A DNA stretch of 38,628 nt, from the NCBI GenBank assembly GCA_004356985.1, contig SMXQ01000124.1, positions 1 to 38,628 on the forward strand. Reading direction: 5' to 3'. The position numbers were made by a program, and so were the translations under genes. Shown piece after piece: positions 17,628-28,368 of the stretch (the stretch's first letter is position 1; each line of letters opens with the position of its first letter). The notes below the pieces were generated by a model. It made no database searches. It was not told the DNA's origin and worked only from the letters and a program-made list of their open reading frames with translations. This stretch comes from Alphaproteobacteria bacterium. Its GTDB lineage: Bacteria > Pseudomonadota > Alphaproteobacteria > SMXQ01.

Positions 17628-19304
17628 TCATAGCCGGAAAACGTGCACCTCGGTGACCGGCTTCTTGCCGATCAGGCGGCCGCAGACCCGCCTGACCGCG
17701 CGGCGGACCTCTTCGGCGGTCTCTTCGGTGCCGCGTTTGCGCTTGGCGGCCCGGGCCGTGATCCGCGCCACCTCGGCCTCGATTTCCGCGACCAAACCCG
17801 CGGCCTCTTGTTCCGAGGCGAGGCCGCGCAGGGTCACCCGGGGGGCCGGCAACCCGCCGTCCCCATGCACGCCGAGGGCCAGGGAGACGAAGGCAAGGCC
17901 GGAATAATTCATCCGCCGGCGCTGGGTCATCAGGCCGTCATCGAGAGCCACCAGCCGCTTGCCGTCGAGCCCCAACCGGCCCACGGTGACCTGGCCGACG
18001 ATCTTAGGCTGTCCGGGCGCCAGCCGCAGCGCCGCGCCATTGGTGACGATCCGCGCATCGGCCACACCCAAGGCGCGGGCAAAGGCGGCGTGTTCGATGA
18101 GATGGCGGTGGGTGCCATGCATGGGCACCGAGATCGAAGGGCGGACCCAGTCATAGAGCCGGGCGAGCTCGTCCCGGGCGGGATGGCCGGAGACGTGGAT
18201 GGGCGCGTCCCGTCCGGTCACGATCTCGACGCCGAGGGCCGCGAAGCGGTCTTGCATGGCGTAGATGGCGCGTTCGTTGCCGGGGATATCACGCGACGAA
18301 AACAGCAGCGCGTCGCCCTCCTCCAGCACCACGTTGGCGTGATCGTTTTGCGAAATCCGCGCCAGCGCCGCGCCGCGCTCGCCCTGGCTGCCGGTACAGA
18401 TGAACAGCACCTTGTCGCGCGGCAGGAAGCCCACGTCGTGCTCGGTGAGGAAGGGCGGCGTATGGGCCAGATAGCCGCAATCCCGGGCGATCTCGGTCAC
18501 CCGCCAAAGCGAGCGCCCCACCAGGGCGACTTGGCGGCCGTGGGCGGCGGCGGCCTTGGCGATGGATTCGATGCGCACCACGTTGGAGGCGAAACACGCC
18601 ACCGCGACCCGGTGGCGGAAGCGGCCCACCACCTCACACAAGGCCTCGCGCACGTCGGACTCGGAGCCCGAATCCCCATCCACGAAGACATTGGTGGAAT
18701 CGCAGACCATGGCGAGGACGCCGCCATCGCCCAGTTCGCGCAGCGCCTTCTCATCGGCGGTGGCGCCGATCAGGGGATCGGGATCGAGCTTCCAGTCCCC
18801 GGTATGGAGGATGCGGCCGTGCGGCGTGTCGATGGCAAGCGCGTTGGGTTCCGGAATCGAATGGGTGACGGTGATGAATCGCAGCCGGAAGGGCCCGAGC
18901 TCGATGGCGCCCTGCACGGGCAGCTCCTTGAGGGGCACCGCGTCGATCAGTCCCGCCTCGGCCAGCCTGGTGCGCACCATGGCCGCGGTGAAGGCCGTGG
19001 CGTAAACCGGACACCGCAGCCGCGGCCAAAGATAGGCGACGGCGCCCTGGTGGTCCTCGTGGGCGTGGGTCAGGACCATGGCGAGAAGGTCGTCGCCTAG
19101 ATCTTCAAGGAAGGCCGGGTCGGCGGTTATCACGTCGATACCCGGGGTGGTTTCGTCGCCGAAGGTGACGCCGCATTCGACGACGATCCATTTGCCCTGG
19201 CACCCGTAGGCGTACATGTTCATGCCGATTTCACCGGCCCCGCCGATGGGCAGGTAGACCAGTCCGTCCCGGGCCGCGTCGATGACGGTTTGGTGGGTGC
19301 TCAT
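17628..19304 (-). CDS. rnj: Ribonuclease J
   Basis: Metallo-beta-lactamase/beta-CASP ribonuclease with 5'-3' exonuclease and endonuclease activity; in alphaproteobacteria it helps to mature rRNA 5' ends and to turn over mRNA. From ATG 19304 it has 558 residues. The start is followed by LVYLPIGGAGEIGMNMYAYG; the metal motif HAHEDH is at 80-85, with His148 and Asp170 (HTGDWKLD) downstream. The beta-CASP part contains FICTGSQGERGAALARI and the GHPARDEL and MHGTHRHL motifs. The start overlaps the coaX stop by 4 bases. A longer in-frame reading to 19505 is coaX sequence in another frame. Confidence 0.96.
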   Translation of the reverse strand: MSTHQTVIDAARDGLVYLPIGGAGEIGMNMYAYGCQGKWIVVECGVTFGDETTPGIDVITADPAFLEDLGDDLLAMVLTHAHEDHQGAVAYLWPRLRCPVYATAFTAAMVRTRLAEAGLIDAVPLKELPVQGAIELGPFRLRFITVTHSIPEPNALAIDTPHGRILHTGDWKLDPDPLIGATADEKALRELGDGGVLAMVCDSTNVFVDGDSGSESDVREALCEVVGRFRHRVAVACFASNVVRIESIAKAAAAHGRQVALVGRSLWRVTEIARDCGYLAHTPPFLTEHDVGFLPRDKVLFICTGSQGERGAALARISQNDHANVVLEEGDALLFSSRDIPGNERAIYAMQDRFAALGVEIVTGRDAPIHVSGHPARDELARLYDWVRPSISVPMHGTHRHLIEHAAFARALGVADARIVTNGAALRLAPGQPKIVGQVTVGRLGLDGKRLVALDDGLMTQRRRMNYSGLAFVSLALGVHGDGGLPAPRVTLRGLASEQEAAGLVAEIEAEVARITARAAKRKRGTEETAEEVRRAVRRVCGRLIGKKPVTEVHVFRL

Positions 19305-20098
19305 GCGGGCCTGTTGATCCGATGATTGAGGACCAAGCCGGTCAGGGTCAGGTTGGGTTCGACGGCGTCGATGAGCTCGGTGCCGCCGGCCAGCAGCGGC
19401 GCCAACCCCCCGGTGGCGATCACGGTGAAAGAGGCGTCGCCGGTTTCCCCGTATTCCGCCCGGATTCGGTTGATAAGCCCTTCGACCAGACTCACATAAC
19501 CCCAATAGATGCCCGATTGCATGGCGCCGACGGTGTCGGTGCCGATCACCCGCTCCGGACGGGCGACCTCCACCGGCGGTAAAAGCGCCGCCGCGTCGTG
19601 CAGCGCGGACAAGGCCAGATCGACGCCCGGCGCGATGACGCCGCCGGCATAATCGCCTTGAGCCGAGACCACGTCGAAGGTCGTGGCGGTGCCGAAATCG
19701 ACGATGATCGACGGGCCCGGGTACAAGCTATGCGCGGCCAGGGTATTGACCAGGCGGTCGGCGCCCACTTTGGCCGGCTGATCGACCAGCACCTTGCAGC
19801 CAAGCACATTGCCGAGCGCCCCCACCACCACCGGGCCCACGCTGGTGGCCGCCTCGGCGAATTCGGCCAAGGCGCCCAGGGCGTCGGGCACCACGCAGGC
19901 GATGGCCGCGCCCTGGAGGTCGGCGCCGGACAGCTCCGCGGCCCCAAGCTCGTCGTCCAGGCGGGCCCGGTGCTCCGCCGCGCCGAGCCCGGATTCGGTA
20001 TCGAAGTGATAGACATGGCGGAAGGCGCCATGGGGCGGCTCGCCGTCGTAAAGACCGACGACGGTAGAGGTATTGCCGCAATCGATGGCGATCAGCAT
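19301..20098 (-). CDS. coaX: Type III pantothenate kinase
   Basis: Phosphorylates pantothenate, the first step of coenzyme A synthesis. The protein is 265 residues, of the ASKHA (actin-like) fold. It opens with the phosphate-binding MLIAIDCGNTSTVVGLYDG; GADRLVNTLAA (from residue 112) and DFGTATTFDVVSAQGDY (from residue 134) are the other family motifs, and GGVIAPGVDLALSAL follows. Type III enzymes need a monovalent cation and are not feedback-inhibited by CoA. It overlaps birA by 7 bases and rnj by 4, an arrangement typical of alphaproteobacteria downstream of nuoN. Confidence 0.96.
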   Translation of the reverse strand: MLIAIDCGNTSTVVGLYDGEPPHGAFRHVYHFDTESGLGAAEHRARLDDELGAAELSGADLQGAAIACVVPDALGALAEFAEAATSVGPVVVGALGNVLGCKVLVDQPAKVGADRLVNTLAAHSLYPGPSIIVDFGTATTFDVVSAQGDYAGGVIAPGVDLALSALHDAAALLPPVEVARPERVIGTDTVGAMQSGIYWGYVSLVEGLINRIRAEYGETGDASFTVIATGGLAPLLAGGTELIDAVEPNLTLTGLVLNHRINRPA

Positions 20099-20892
20099 GG
20101 TGCCTTCCCCGGCGAGGCATGGAAATAAACGTCGCCCGCTGTGACTTTTTTCATGCCTGCGGGGCCGAGGTCAAGGCAAAGGGCGCCGCTCTCGTCGATT
20201 GTGCGGAAGATGCCATCGAACCGAGTTCCCTCGATCTCGACGCTGATGCCCTCGCCGATGCCCTTTGCGCGCGCCAGCCAGGCTTCGCGCAAGGGCCCGA
20301 AGCCGTCATCCTGCCAGCAATGGTACCAGCGAAGAAACGCGGCGCAGAACGCGCCAAGCGCCACCGGCACCGGAACATCGAAGGCGCCTTCCGCGGAAAG
20401 ATCGGTCGCCGGATAACGCGTATGGGCGGGATGGCAGACCAGATTGATGCCGACGCCGAGAACAAGCGCATCACCCGCGCCGCGCTCGATCAGCAGCCCC
20501 GATGCCTTGCGGCCGCCGATCAGGACGTCGTTGGGCCATTTCAGGGCGATCCCGGCGTCGCGCCCCGTTTGACGCGCCCTGGCAACGCCCCCCATCAGCT
20601 CGGCGATGGCGTCGGCAATGGCCAAGGCGCCGGCAAAGCCCATGGCGCTCGCCGCACGCGGCCCGCCCCGGGGCCTCAGGATCAGGGAAAGGAACAGGTT
20701 GCCTTCATCGCTTTGCCACTTCCGGCCCCGGCGCCCGCGCCCCGCGCTCTGGCGGCGCGCGGTGACCACGGTGCCCTCGCCCGCCCCCCGGGCGGCCAGG
20801 TCCAGCGCCTCGTCATTGGTGCTGGCAACACCGTCCAGCGCGATCAAATGATAGAACGCCGGAAGCTCGATGTGGCACGCGCCTGTGGTCAT
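20092..20892 (-). CDS. birA: Biotin--[acetyl-CoA carboxylase] ligase
   Basis: Attaches biotin to the carrier domain of biotin-dependent carboxylases via biotinyl-AMP. It has 266 residues. Catalytic features are GRGRRGRKW (51-59), which binds biotinyl-AMP, the LKWPNDVLIGGRKASGLLIE stretch (Lys118 region) and VLGVGINL. There is no N-terminal helix-turn-helix, so it should be a ligase only, without the repressor role of the E. coli protein. It starts 32 bases after nuoN and may share its transcript. Confidence 0.95.
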   Translation of the reverse strand: MTTGACHIELPAFYHLIALDGVASTNDEALDLAARGAGEGTVVTARRQSAGRGRRGRKWQSDEGNLFLSLILRPRGGPRAASAMGFAGALAIADAIAELMGGVARARQTGRDAGIALKWPNDVLIGGRKASGLLIERGAGDALVLGVGINLVCHPAHTRYPATDLSAEGAFDVPVPVALGAFCAAFLRWYHCWQDDGFGPLREAWLARAKGIGEGISVEIEGTRFDGIFRTIDESGALCLDLGPAGMKKVTAGDVYFHASPGKAPC

Positions 20893-20924
20893 GGATCGAT
20901 CTCCGCGCCCTGGGGGGCAGGACG

Positions 20925-22373
20925 CTACCCCGCGAACAGGGACTTCGCGGCGGTCGCCGCCGCGCTCAACACCGGGCTCGGGACGATGAAGAAAAACGCC
21001 GTGAACAGGCCCGTGCCCGCCAACACGAACCCGACCTCGCGGCCCGGCAGGCGATCGAAACTTTCACCCGGTTCGTCGAAATACATGAGCTTGACGATGC
21101 GCATGTAATAGAAGGCGGCCACCACCGACGCCAGCACGCCGATCACGGCAAGACCGTAGAGCCCTGCCTCGACCGCCGCCAGGAAGACGTAAAGCTTGCC
21201 GAAAAATCCAGCCAGCGGCGGAATACCGGCCAGCGAAAACATGAATACGCCCATGGCCAAGGCCAGCAAGGGCCGGGTCTGAGCGAGCCCCGCGAGGTCG
21301 TCTATGTCGTTCACCATGCGGCCGTGAACGCGCATGCAGAGTATGCAGGCGAAGGCGCCGGCCGTCATGGCGAGGTAAATGGCGAGATAGATCAGCACGC
21401 CCTGTACCCCGGCCTGGGTTCCCGCGGCCAGCCCAACCAGCATATAGCCGACATGGCCGATGGAAGAGTACGCCATCAGGCGTTTGATATTGTGCTGGTT
21501 GATGGCGGCAAACGCGCCCAACACCATGGAAAGGATGGCGATCAAGACCACCACCTGCTGCCACTGGGCGGCGATCGGCGCGAACGGGCCCACCAACACC
21601 CGCACGAAGAGCGCCACGGCGGCGATTTTGGGCGCGATGGCGAAGAATGCCGTCACCGAGGTCGGGCTGCCCTCGTAGACATCGGGGGTCCACATGTGGA
21701 AGGGCACGGCGGAGACCTTGAAGGCGAGCCCAGCGGTGATGAAAACCAGGCCCACCAGCACGCCGAAGGACGAATCGCTGCCGCCCACCGCCTTGGCGAT
21801 TCCCTCGAAACCGGTGGTGCCGGCGAATCCGTAGACCAGGGACGCACCGTAAAGCAGCATGCCCGACGACAGCGCGCCCAGGACGAAATACTTGAGCCCG
21901 GCCTCGGGCGAGCGCAGGGAGTCGCGGCGGTAGGCCGCCAACACGTACAACGCCAAGGACTGAAGCTCCAAGCCGATGTAAAGGGCGATCAGATCGTTGG
22001 CGGAAATCATCATCATCATGCCGAGGCATGCGAACAGGATCAGGATGGGGTATTCGAAGCGCGCTAAATCTTCCTGTTCGATATAGGAAATCGACAGGAT
22101 CAATGCCAGGGCGGTCCCGGCCAGCGCCAGAATCTTGGCGTAACGCGAAAAGGCGTCGGCGATGAACATGCCGCCGAAGGCCTCGCCCGGGCCCGCCGAC
22201 GTCCCCACCACGACGATCCCGGCCACCACCGTCACGGCGACCGCGAACCAACCGATCGCCCGGGTATGGCCGTCGCCCCTGAAAACGCCGATCATCAACA
22301 GCGCCATGATCGAAAGCGCGAGGAAAACCTCGGGCAAAGCGGAAACCATTTGTTCGGGGATCCAGGCGGTCAT
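20925..22373 (-). CDS. nuoN: NADH-quinone oxidoreductase subunit N
   Basis: Antiporter-like, proton-pumping subunit of complex I in the inner membrane. From ATG 22373 (MTAWIPEQM) it has 482 residues and about 14 membrane helices. Typical features include the [18 protein letters not shown] segment with the conserved membrane Glu, a [14 protein letters not shown] motif, and the Lys in [16 protein letters not shown]. The start overlaps the nuoM stop by 4 bases (ATGA). It is the last nuo gene; birA follows after 32 bases. Confidence 0.97.
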   Translation of the reverse strand: MTAWIPEQMVSALPEVFLALSIMALLMIGVFRGDGHTRAIGWFAVAVTVVAGIVVVGTSAGPGEAFGGMFIADAFSRYAKILALAGTALALILSISYIEQEDLARFEYPILILFACLGMMMMISANDLIALYIGLELQSLALYVLAAYRRDSLRSPEAGLKYFVLGALSSGMLLYGASLVYGFAGTTGFEGIAKAVGGSDSSFGVLVGLVFITAGLAFKVSAVPFHMWTPDVYEGSPTSVTAFFAIAPKIAAVALFVRVLVGPFAPIAAQWQQVVVLIAILSMVLGAFAAINQHNIKRLMAYSSIGHVGYMLVGLAAGTQAGVQGVLIYLAIYLAMTAGAFACILCMRVHGRMVNDIDDLAGLAQTRPLLALAMGVFMFSLAGIPPLAGFFGKLYVFLAAVEAGLYGLAVIGVLASVVAAFYYMRIVKLMYFDEPGESFDRLPGREVGFVLAGTGLFTAFFFIVPSPVLSAAATAAKSLFAG

Positions 22374-23902
22374 GGGCTCACCCCCGTCACCAGCACCTGC
22401 GGCGGCGCCAGCCCCGCCGCCTTGAGCGCCGCCGCGTAATTGTCGGCGAGGTTCTGGGCCGAAACAGTGATCGCATCCAGGAACGAGGACGGATAGATTC
22501 CCATCCACAGCACCGCGATCACCAGGGGCGCGAATATGGCAATCTCGCGCCGGTCAAGATCGAGGATCGATTTCAGGTCGTCCTTGGTGAGGGCGCCGAA
22601 GATCACCCGCCGGTACAGCCACAACATGTAGGCCGCGCTCAAAATCACGCCGAGCGCCGCGCCCGCCGCCACCCAGGTGCTGACCTGGAAAATCCCCACC
22701 AGCACCAAGATCTCGCCGATGAAACCGCTGGTTCCGGGCAGGCCGATGGAGGCCAGGGTGAACACCATGAAGACCGCCGCGTAAGCGGGCATGCGGTGGA
22801 CCAGCCCGCCATACGATCCGATCATGCGCGAATGCATGCGGTCGTACACCACGCCGACGCAAAGGAACAACGCCGCCGAGACAACGCCGTGGCTCAGCAT
22901 CTGGAAGATGGCGCCCTCGATGCCCTGCACGTTGAAGGTGAAGATGCCGATGGTCACGAAACCCATATGGGCGACCGACGAATAGGCGATCAGTTTCTTC
23001 ATGTCCTCCTGGGCCAGCGCCACCAAGGAGGTATAGATCACGGCGATCAGCGACAGGGTGAAGATCAGCGGCGTGAAAAAGTCCGACGCCAACGGCATCA
23101 TGGGCAGCGAAAAGCGCAGGAACCCATAGCCGCCCATCTTCAACAGCACCCCGGCCAGGATCACCGAGCCCGCGGTGGGCGCCTCCACATGGGCGTCGGG
23201 CAGCCAGGTGTGCAGCGGCCACATGGGCACCTTGACCGCGAAAGAGGAGAAGAAGGCCAGCCACAGCCAAAGCTGCATCTCCCGGGAAAAGACGGTCTTC
23301 ATGAGCACCGGGATGTCGGTGGTGCCGGCGGTGTGATAGATCGCCAGAATGGCGATCAGCATGAGCACCGAGCCGGTCAGGGTGTAGAGGAAGAACTTAA
23401 AGGCCGAATAGACCCGGCGCGGCCCGCCCCAGATGCCGATGATCAGGAACATCGGGATCAGCACGCCTTCGAAGAACAGATAGAACAGGACCAGATCCAG
23501 CGCCGTGAACATCCCGATCATCAGGGTTTCCAGCACCAGGAAGGCGATCATGTATTCCTTCACCCGCACGGTGATCGTCGTCCAGCTCGCCAGCACGCAA
23601 AGCGGCGTGAGAAACGCCGACAGCAGCACGAAGAAGACGGATATGCCATCCACGCCCAAGTGATAGTTGATATTGAAGGCGGGGATCCAGGATGCGCGCT
23701 CCTCCAACTGGAAGGCCGCGGTCGTGGGGTCGAAACTGGCCCACACCATCAACGCCAATAGCAGGGTGATGAGCGATGTCCAGAGCGCCACGTTGCGCGC
23801 GTTGCGGGCGACCACCGCGTCCTCGCCGCGGATCAGGAAGATGAATCCCGCGCCCACCAGGGGCACGAAGATGGTCAGCGACAGGATGGGCCAGCCGCTC
23901 AC
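22370..23902 (-). CDS. nuoM: NADH-quinone oxidoreductase subunit M
   Basis: Second antiporter-like pumping subunit, 510 residues with about 14 membrane helices. Family marks are [18 protein letters not shown] (conserved Glu in helix 5), [32 protein letters not shown], and the Lys-containing [17 protein letters not shown]. The start is GTG at 23902, forming a GTGA overlap with the nuoL stop. The length and motifs are normal; nothing is missing. Confidence 0.97.
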   Translation of the reverse strand: MSGWPILSLTIFVPLVGAGFIFLIRGEDAVVARNARNVALWTSLITLLLALMVWASFDPTTAAFQLEERASWIPAFNINYHLGVDGISVFFVLLSAFLTPLCVLASWTTITVRVKEYMIAFLVLETLMIGMFTALDLVLFYLFFEGVLIPMFLIIGIWGGPRRVYSAFKFFLYTLTGSVLMLIAILAIYHTAGTTDIPVLMKTVFSREMQLWLWLAFFSSFAVKVPMWPLHTWLPDAHVEAPTAGSVILAGVLLKMGGYGFLRFSLPMMPLASDFFTPLIFTLSLIAVIYTSLVALAQEDMKKLIAYSSVAHMGFVTIGIFTFNVQGIEGAIFQMLSHGVVSAALFLCVGVVYDRMHSRMIGSYGGLVHRMPAYAAVFMVFTLASIGLPGTSGFIGEILVLVGIFQVSTWVAAGAALGVILSAAYMLWLYRRVIFGALTKDDLKSILDLDRREIAIFAPLVIAVLWMGIYPSSFLDAITVSAQNLADNYAAALKAAGLAPPQVLVTGVSP

Positions 23903-25833
23903 GGCGCACCCCCCTCGAACATGAATAGGGTCACCAGGACGGCGACCCCCACCAGCATGGCGAAGGCATAGTGATAGATGTAACCGGACTGCAACCGTGC
24001 CGCCCTGCGGGCAAGGGCCATGGTCGCCGCGGCGATGCCGTCGGGGCCGACCCCGTCGATCAGGGAACCGTCACCGCCGAGCCACAGGCTGCGGCCGAGC
24101 CGCTTGGCCGGATTCACGAAAATGCGGTCGTAGAGTTCGTCGAAATACCATTTGTTGAGCAGGAACGAATAAAGCCAGGCGAAGCGCGCCGCCAGCACCC
24201 CGGGCAGGCCGGGATTGCGGATGTAGAAGACCCAGGCGACCATGATGCCGCCCAGCGCGACAACGATGGGCAACACCTTGACCCAGAGCGCCACGTTATG
24301 CGAATCGGCCTGCGCCGTGTGCGATTGGGCGACGAAGATCGACGTTCCCCAGAACTGGCCCTGGTCGCCGCCCGTGAACAAGCCGGCCAGCGCAACCCCC
24401 GAGACGATCGCGCCCACCGCCAGCACCATCATCGGCAGGGTCATGGTCTTGGGCGATTCGTGGACCTGGGACATCACCTCTTGGCCGGCCCGGGGCGCCC
24501 CGTGGAAGGTCATCATCAAAAGCCGCCAGGAATAGAAGGCCGTGAACGCTGCGGCGATCACCCCCATCGTAAAAGCGTAGTACCCCACCCCGGACCCGGC
24601 GGCGAAGGCGGATTCGATGATCAGGTCCTTGGAATAGAAACCGGCCAAGGGCGGCAGTCCCGCCAGCGCCAGGGAACCGATCCACATGAGGGCGTAGGTC
24701 ACCGGGATCTTGCGCGCGATGCCACCCATCTTGCGCATGTCCTGTTCATCCGCCATGGCATGGATGACCGCGCCGGCGCCCAGGAACAGAAGCGCCTTGA
24801 AGAAGGCATGGGTAATGAGGTGGAACATCGCCGCCGAATAGGCCGAAACCCCGATGGCGAAGAACATATACCCCAATTGCGAAATGGTGGAGTAGGCGAT
24901 CACCCGCTTGATATCGTTCTGCACCAGCGCGATCGAGGCCGCGAACAGCGCCGTCGATGCGCCGACGATGGCCACCACCGCCAGGGCGAACTCGGAATAT
25001 TCGAAGATTGGCGACAGGCGGACGACCATGAACACCCCGGCGGTCACCATGGTCGCCGCGTGGATCAGGGCGGAGACCGGCGTCGGGCCCTCCATGGCGT
25101 CGGGCAACCAGGTATGAAGCCCCAACTGGGCCGACTTGCCCATGGCGCCGATGAACAGCAGGAGACAGATGGTGGTGATCAGCGGCAGGTCCATGCCGAG
25201 GAAGACGAAGCGCTTGTCGGCCATTGCCGGCACCGCCTGGAAAACGGTGTCGAAACCGACCGCGTTGAATGCCATGAAGATCCCGAAAATCGCCAAAGCA
25301 AAGCCGAAATCGCCCACCCGGTTGACCAGGAACGCCTTGATGGCGGCAGCGTTGGCGGCGGGCCGGTCGTACCAGAAGCCGATCAACAGGTAAGACGACA
25401 GCCCCACCCCTTCCCAGCCGAAAAACATCTGCACGAAGTTGTTGGAGGTCACCAGCATCAGCATGAAAAAGGTGAACAGCGACAGATACGCAAAGAAGCG
25501 CGGGATCGACTTGTCGTGGGCCATGTAGCCGAAGGAATAAATATGGATCATGGAGGACACCACGGTGACCATCGCCGCCATCACCGCCGACAGGGTGTCG
25601 AAGCGAAGCGCCCAGCTCACCTCGAAATTGCCCGACACGATCCAGCGCATCACCTCGATGTCCCTGGGCGGGCCGGACAAGACCACCTGGACGCAGGCGA
25701 TCACCGCCAGCACCGCGGCCAGCAACAACGCGCCCGTGGTCGCCCAGCGGGCGGCGCGGTCGCCGATCCAGGGGCCCAACAGGCCGGCGGTCAGGGCGCC
25801 GAGCAGGGGAAGAAAAACAATCGCCGAATACAT
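23899..25833 (-). CDS. nuoL: NADH-quinone oxidoreductase subunit L
   Basis: Distal proton-pumping subunit with the long lateral helix, 644 residues. It shows [46 protein letters not shown] and the pump-channel [21 protein letters not shown] motif. The C-terminal amphipathic lateral helix and anchor helix are present at residues about 520-640. It starts at ATG 25833, seven bases after the nuoK stop. Confidence 0.97.
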   Translation of the reverse strand: MYSAIVFLPLLGALTAGLLGPWIGDRAARWATTGALLLAAVLAVIACVQVVLSGPPRDIEVMRWIVSGNFEVSWALRFDTLSAVMAAMVTVVSSMIHIYSFGYMAHDKSIPRFFAYLSLFTFFMLMLVTSNNFVQMFFGWEGVGLSSYLLIGFWYDRPAANAAAIKAFLVNRVGDFGFALAIFGIFMAFNAVGFDTVFQAVPAMADKRFVFLGMDLPLITTICLLLFIGAMGKSAQLGLHTWLPDAMEGPTPVSALIHAATMVTAGVFMVVRLSPIFEYSEFALAVVAIVGASTALFAASIALVQNDIKRVIAYSTISQLGYMFFAIGVSAYSAAMFHLITHAFFKALLFLGAGAVIHAMADEQDMRKMGGIARKIPVTYALMWIGSLALAGLPPLAGFYSKDLIIESAFAAGSGVGYYAFTMGVIAAAFTAFYSWRLLMMTFHGAPRAGQEVMSQVHESPKTMTLPMMVLAVGAIVSGVALAGLFTGGDQGQFWGTSIFVAQSHTAQADSHNVALWVKVLPIVVALGGIMVAWVFYIRNPGLPGVLAARFAWLYSFLLNKWYFDELYDRIFVNPAKRLGRSLWLGGDGSLIDGVGPDGIAAATMALARRAARLQSGYIYHYAFAMLVGVAVLVTLFMFEGGAP

Positions 25834-25839
25834 CCGCGC

Positions 25840-26151
25840 CTAACCCCTGAGCCTGTTGATGTCCTCGACCGCGATGGAACCGCGGTTGCGGAAATAGACC
25901 ACGAGAATGGCCAGTCCGATGGCCGATTCCGCGGCGGCCACGGTGAGCACGAACATGGCGAACACCTGGCCCGCCAGGTCGCCCAAATGGGCGGAAAACG
26001 CCACCAAATTGATGTTCACGGCGAGCAGCATCAACTCGATGGACATCAGGATGATGATGACGTTCTTGCGGTTGAGGAAGATCCCGAACACGCCCAGGGT
26101 AAACAGGATCGCGGCAACCGTTAGGTAATGGCCAAGGGTGATCTCGAACAT
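25840..26151 (-). CDS. nuoK: NADH-quinone oxidoreductase subunit K
   Basis: Small membrane subunit (103 residues, three helices) at the root of the complex I pump module. It carries the conserved membrane Glu residues: one in [21 protein letters not shown] and one in [17 protein letters not shown], both part of the proton path. It begins one base after the nuoJ stop codon (TGACATG). Confidence 0.97.
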   Translation of the reverse strand: MFEITLGHYLTVAAILFTLGVFGIFLNRKNVIIILMSIELMLLAVNINLVAFSAHLGDLAGQVFAMFVLTVAAAESAIGLAILVVYFRNRGSIAVEDINRLRG

Positions 26152-26152
26152 G

Positions 26153-26767
26153 TCAGATGCCCGTCCCCGTGGGCACGTTCTTGACCTCGATCACGTCCTC
26201 GCGGCGCAATTCCACCTGATCGCCGATCCTCTGGCGCCTGACGCCGGGCCGCGCGCGCAGGGTGAGGACGATGGCGCCCACCATGGCCAACAGGAGGATC
26301 ATGCCGGCGCCCTGGAACAGGTAGATGTACTTGGTATAGAGCAGCCGCCCCAGTGCCTCGGTATTGTGGACCTCGGCCAGGGCCGGCGCCTTGGCGGCGA
26401 GCAATCCCCCCGATTCCGGCGCCACCGCCCAGCTCGTCACGACGAAGATCAGTTCGATCAGGAGAACCGTGCCGATGAGCCCGCCGATGGGCAGGTATTG
26501 CAGGAATCCCTGGCGCATCTCCACCAAATTGATGTCGAGCATCATCACCACGAACATGAACAGCACCGCCACGGCGCCGACATAGACGATCACCAGGATG
26601 AAGGCGATGAACTCGGCGCCCATGAGGATGAACAGGCCGGCGGCGTTGAAGAAGGCGAGGATCAGAAACAGCACGGAATGGACCGGATTGCGCGCCGAAA
26701 TGACCATCACACCGGCGGCGATGGCGACCGAAGAAAAGCCGTAGAAGGCGATCGCCGACAGGATCAT
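26153..26767 (-). CDS. nuoJ: NADH-quinone oxidoreductase subunit J
   Basis: Membrane subunit of 204 residues with five helices. From ATG 26767 ([13 protein letters not shown]) a G-rich ribosome-binding sequence lies seven bases upstream. Helix 3 carries [20 protein letters not shown], the signature that includes the pi-bulge region of this subunit. A longer in-frame reading to 26980 lies over nuoI in another frame. It follows nuoI after 67 bases. Confidence 0.96.
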   Translation of the reverse strand: MILSAIAFYGFSSVAIAAGVMVISARNPVHSVLFLILAFFNAAGLFILMGAEFIAFILVIVYVGAVAVLFMFVVMMLDINLVEMRQGFLQYLPIGGLIGTVLLIELIFVVTSWAVAPESGGLLAAKAPALAEVHNTEALGRLLYTKYIYLFQGAGMILLLAMVGAIVLTLRARPGVRRQRIGDQVELRREDVIEVKNVPTGTGI

Positions 26768-26834
26768 CGCGCCGCCCCCCTGCCCATGGGCGAGTTTGAT
26801 TTCATGGCGATATTCCCAGGCACTCTCACCTCCC

Positions 26835-27323
26835 CTAACGGTACGGCGCGTCCGCCGCCAGCCGCTGGGCGATTTCGTTTTCCCAGCGGTCGCCATTGGC
26901 GAGCAGTTTTTCCTTGTTGTACAGCAGCTCCTCATGGGTCTCCGTGGCGAATTCGAAATTCGGGCCCTCGACGATGGCATCGACCGGACAGGATTCCTCG
27001 CAGAAGCCGCAATAGATGCATTTGGTCATGTCGATATCGTAGCGGGTGGTGCGGCGTGAGCCGTCTTCCCGAGGCTCGGCCTCGATGGTGATGGCCTGGG
27101 CCGGGCAGATCGCCTCGCATAGCTTGCAGGCGATGCAGCGTTCCTCGCCCGTGGGGTAACGCCGCAGCGCGTGTTCCCCCCGGAAGCGCGGCGAAAGGAC
27201 ACCCTTCTCATAGGGGTAGTTGAGGGTGACCTTGCGCTTGAAGAAATATCTCAGCGTCAGCCACATGCCCGACAACAGTTCGCCCAAAATCATCGCCCGC
27301 ACGCCGCGAAGGATGGTCCCCAT
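26835..27323 (-). CDS. nuoI: NADH-quinone oxidoreductase subunit I
   Basis: Peripheral subunit carrying iron-sulfur clusters N6a and N6b, which pass electrons from NuoG towards NuoB. It is 162 residues with an N-terminal amphipathic segment and two 4Fe-4S motifs: Cys63, 66, 69, 73 ([12 protein letters not shown]) and Cys102, 105, 108, 112 ([12 protein letters not shown]). All eight ligands are intact. ATG at 27323; 34 bases separate it from nuoH. Confidence 0.97.
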   Translation of the reverse strand: MGTILRGVRAMILGELLSGMWLTLRYFFKRKVTLNYPYEKGVLSPRFRGEHALRRYPTGEERCIACKLCEAICPAQAITIEAEPREDGSRRTTRYDIDMTKCIYCGFCEESCPVDAIVEGPNFEFATETHEELLYNKEKLLANGDRWENEIAQRLAADAPYR

Positions 27324-27357
27324 GGCTAAGCCCTCCCCTTGTATGGCAATGCCGCGC

Positions 27358-28368
27358 TCATTGGGGCAGCCATCCGAAGGTGACCAGGGCGATCGACGTC
27401 ACCACCACCCAGAGCAATGAAAGCGGCAGAAATACCTTCCAACCGAGCCGCATCAGCTGGTCATAGCGATAGCGGGGGAAGGTCGCCCGCACCCACAGGA
27501 ACAGGAACAACACGAAGGATATCTTGGCCGCGAACCAGATCGGCCCCGGCACCCAGGTGAAGGGCGCGACGCCGAACGGCGCCAACCAACCGCCCAGGAA
27601 CAGGATCGTCGTCAACGCGCTCATCAGGATCATGTTGGCGTATTCGCCGAGGAAGAAGAGCGCGAAAGGCATCGACGAATATTCGACGTTGAAGCCCGCC
27701 ACCAGCTCCGATTCCGCCTCGGGCAGGTCGAAGGGCGCGCGGTTGGTCTCGGCCAACGTCGAGACGAAGAAGATCACGAACATGGGAAGCAGCGGCACCG
27801 CGAACCACACGGTCTGTTGCGCCATCACCACCTTGGTGAGGTTGAGAGAACCCACGCACAGCAGCACCGTGACGATGACGAAACCCATGGAAATTTCGTA
27901 GGACACCATCTGTGCGGCCGAGCGCAAGGCGCCCAGGAAGGCGTATTTCGAATTCGATGCCCAGCCCGCCATGATGACCCCGTACACGCCCATCGACGAG
28001 ATGGCGAAAAGGTAGAGGATGCCGACGTTGATATCCGCCAGCACCACGCCCTCATCGAAGGGAATGACGGCCCAGGCCACCAGGGCCAGAACAAAGGTCA
28101 CCATGGGGGCCAGCATGAACACCACCTTGTTGGCCCCGGATGGGATCACCGTTTCCTTGACGAACAGCTTCAACCCGTCGGCCAAGGGCTGCAACAGCCC
28201 GAACCACCCCACCACGTTGGGCCCCTTGCGCAGCTGCATGGCGGCGATGACCTTGCGTTCGGCCAAGGTCAAGTACGCCACGGCCACCAGAAGCGGCACC
28301 AATATGGCGAAGATCTTGGCGACGATAATGGCGCCGGGCCAAACGTAAAGCGACCAGAATTCAGCCAT
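27358..28368 (-). CDS. nuoH: NADH-quinone oxidoreductase subunit H
   Basis: Membrane subunit that forms the quinone chamber with NuoB and NuoD; 336 residues with eight to nine helices. Typical stretches are [39 protein letters not shown] and [21 protein letters not shown]. The start at 28368 overlaps the nuoG stop by 8 bases. Confidence 0.97.
   Translation of the reverse strand: MAEFWSLYVWPGAIIVAKIFAILVPLLVAVAYLTLAERKVIAAMQLRKGPNVVGWFGLLQPLADGLKLFVKETVIPSGANKVVFMLAPMVTFVLALVAWAVIPFDEGVVLADINVGILYLFAISSMGVYGVIMAGWASNSKYAFLGALRSAAQMVSYEISMGFVIVTVLLCVGSLNLTKVVMAQQTVWFAVPLLPMFVIFFVSTLAETNRAPFDLPEAESELVAGFNVEYSSMPFALFFLGEYANMILMSALTTILFLGGWLAPFGVAPFTWVPGPIWFAAKISFVLFLFLWVRATFPRYRYDQLMRLGWKVFLPLSLLWVVVTSIALVTFGWLPQ

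Noticed and set aside
20092-20892. BirA lacking its DNA-binding domain as a truncated gene
   Set aside because: The ligase core is complete and single-function BirA is common; it is not a truncation.
23971-26124. 717-codon plus-strand open frame across nuoL and nuoK
   Set aside because: Antisense to two well-identified genes; the His/Asp/Gly-rich product has no domain.
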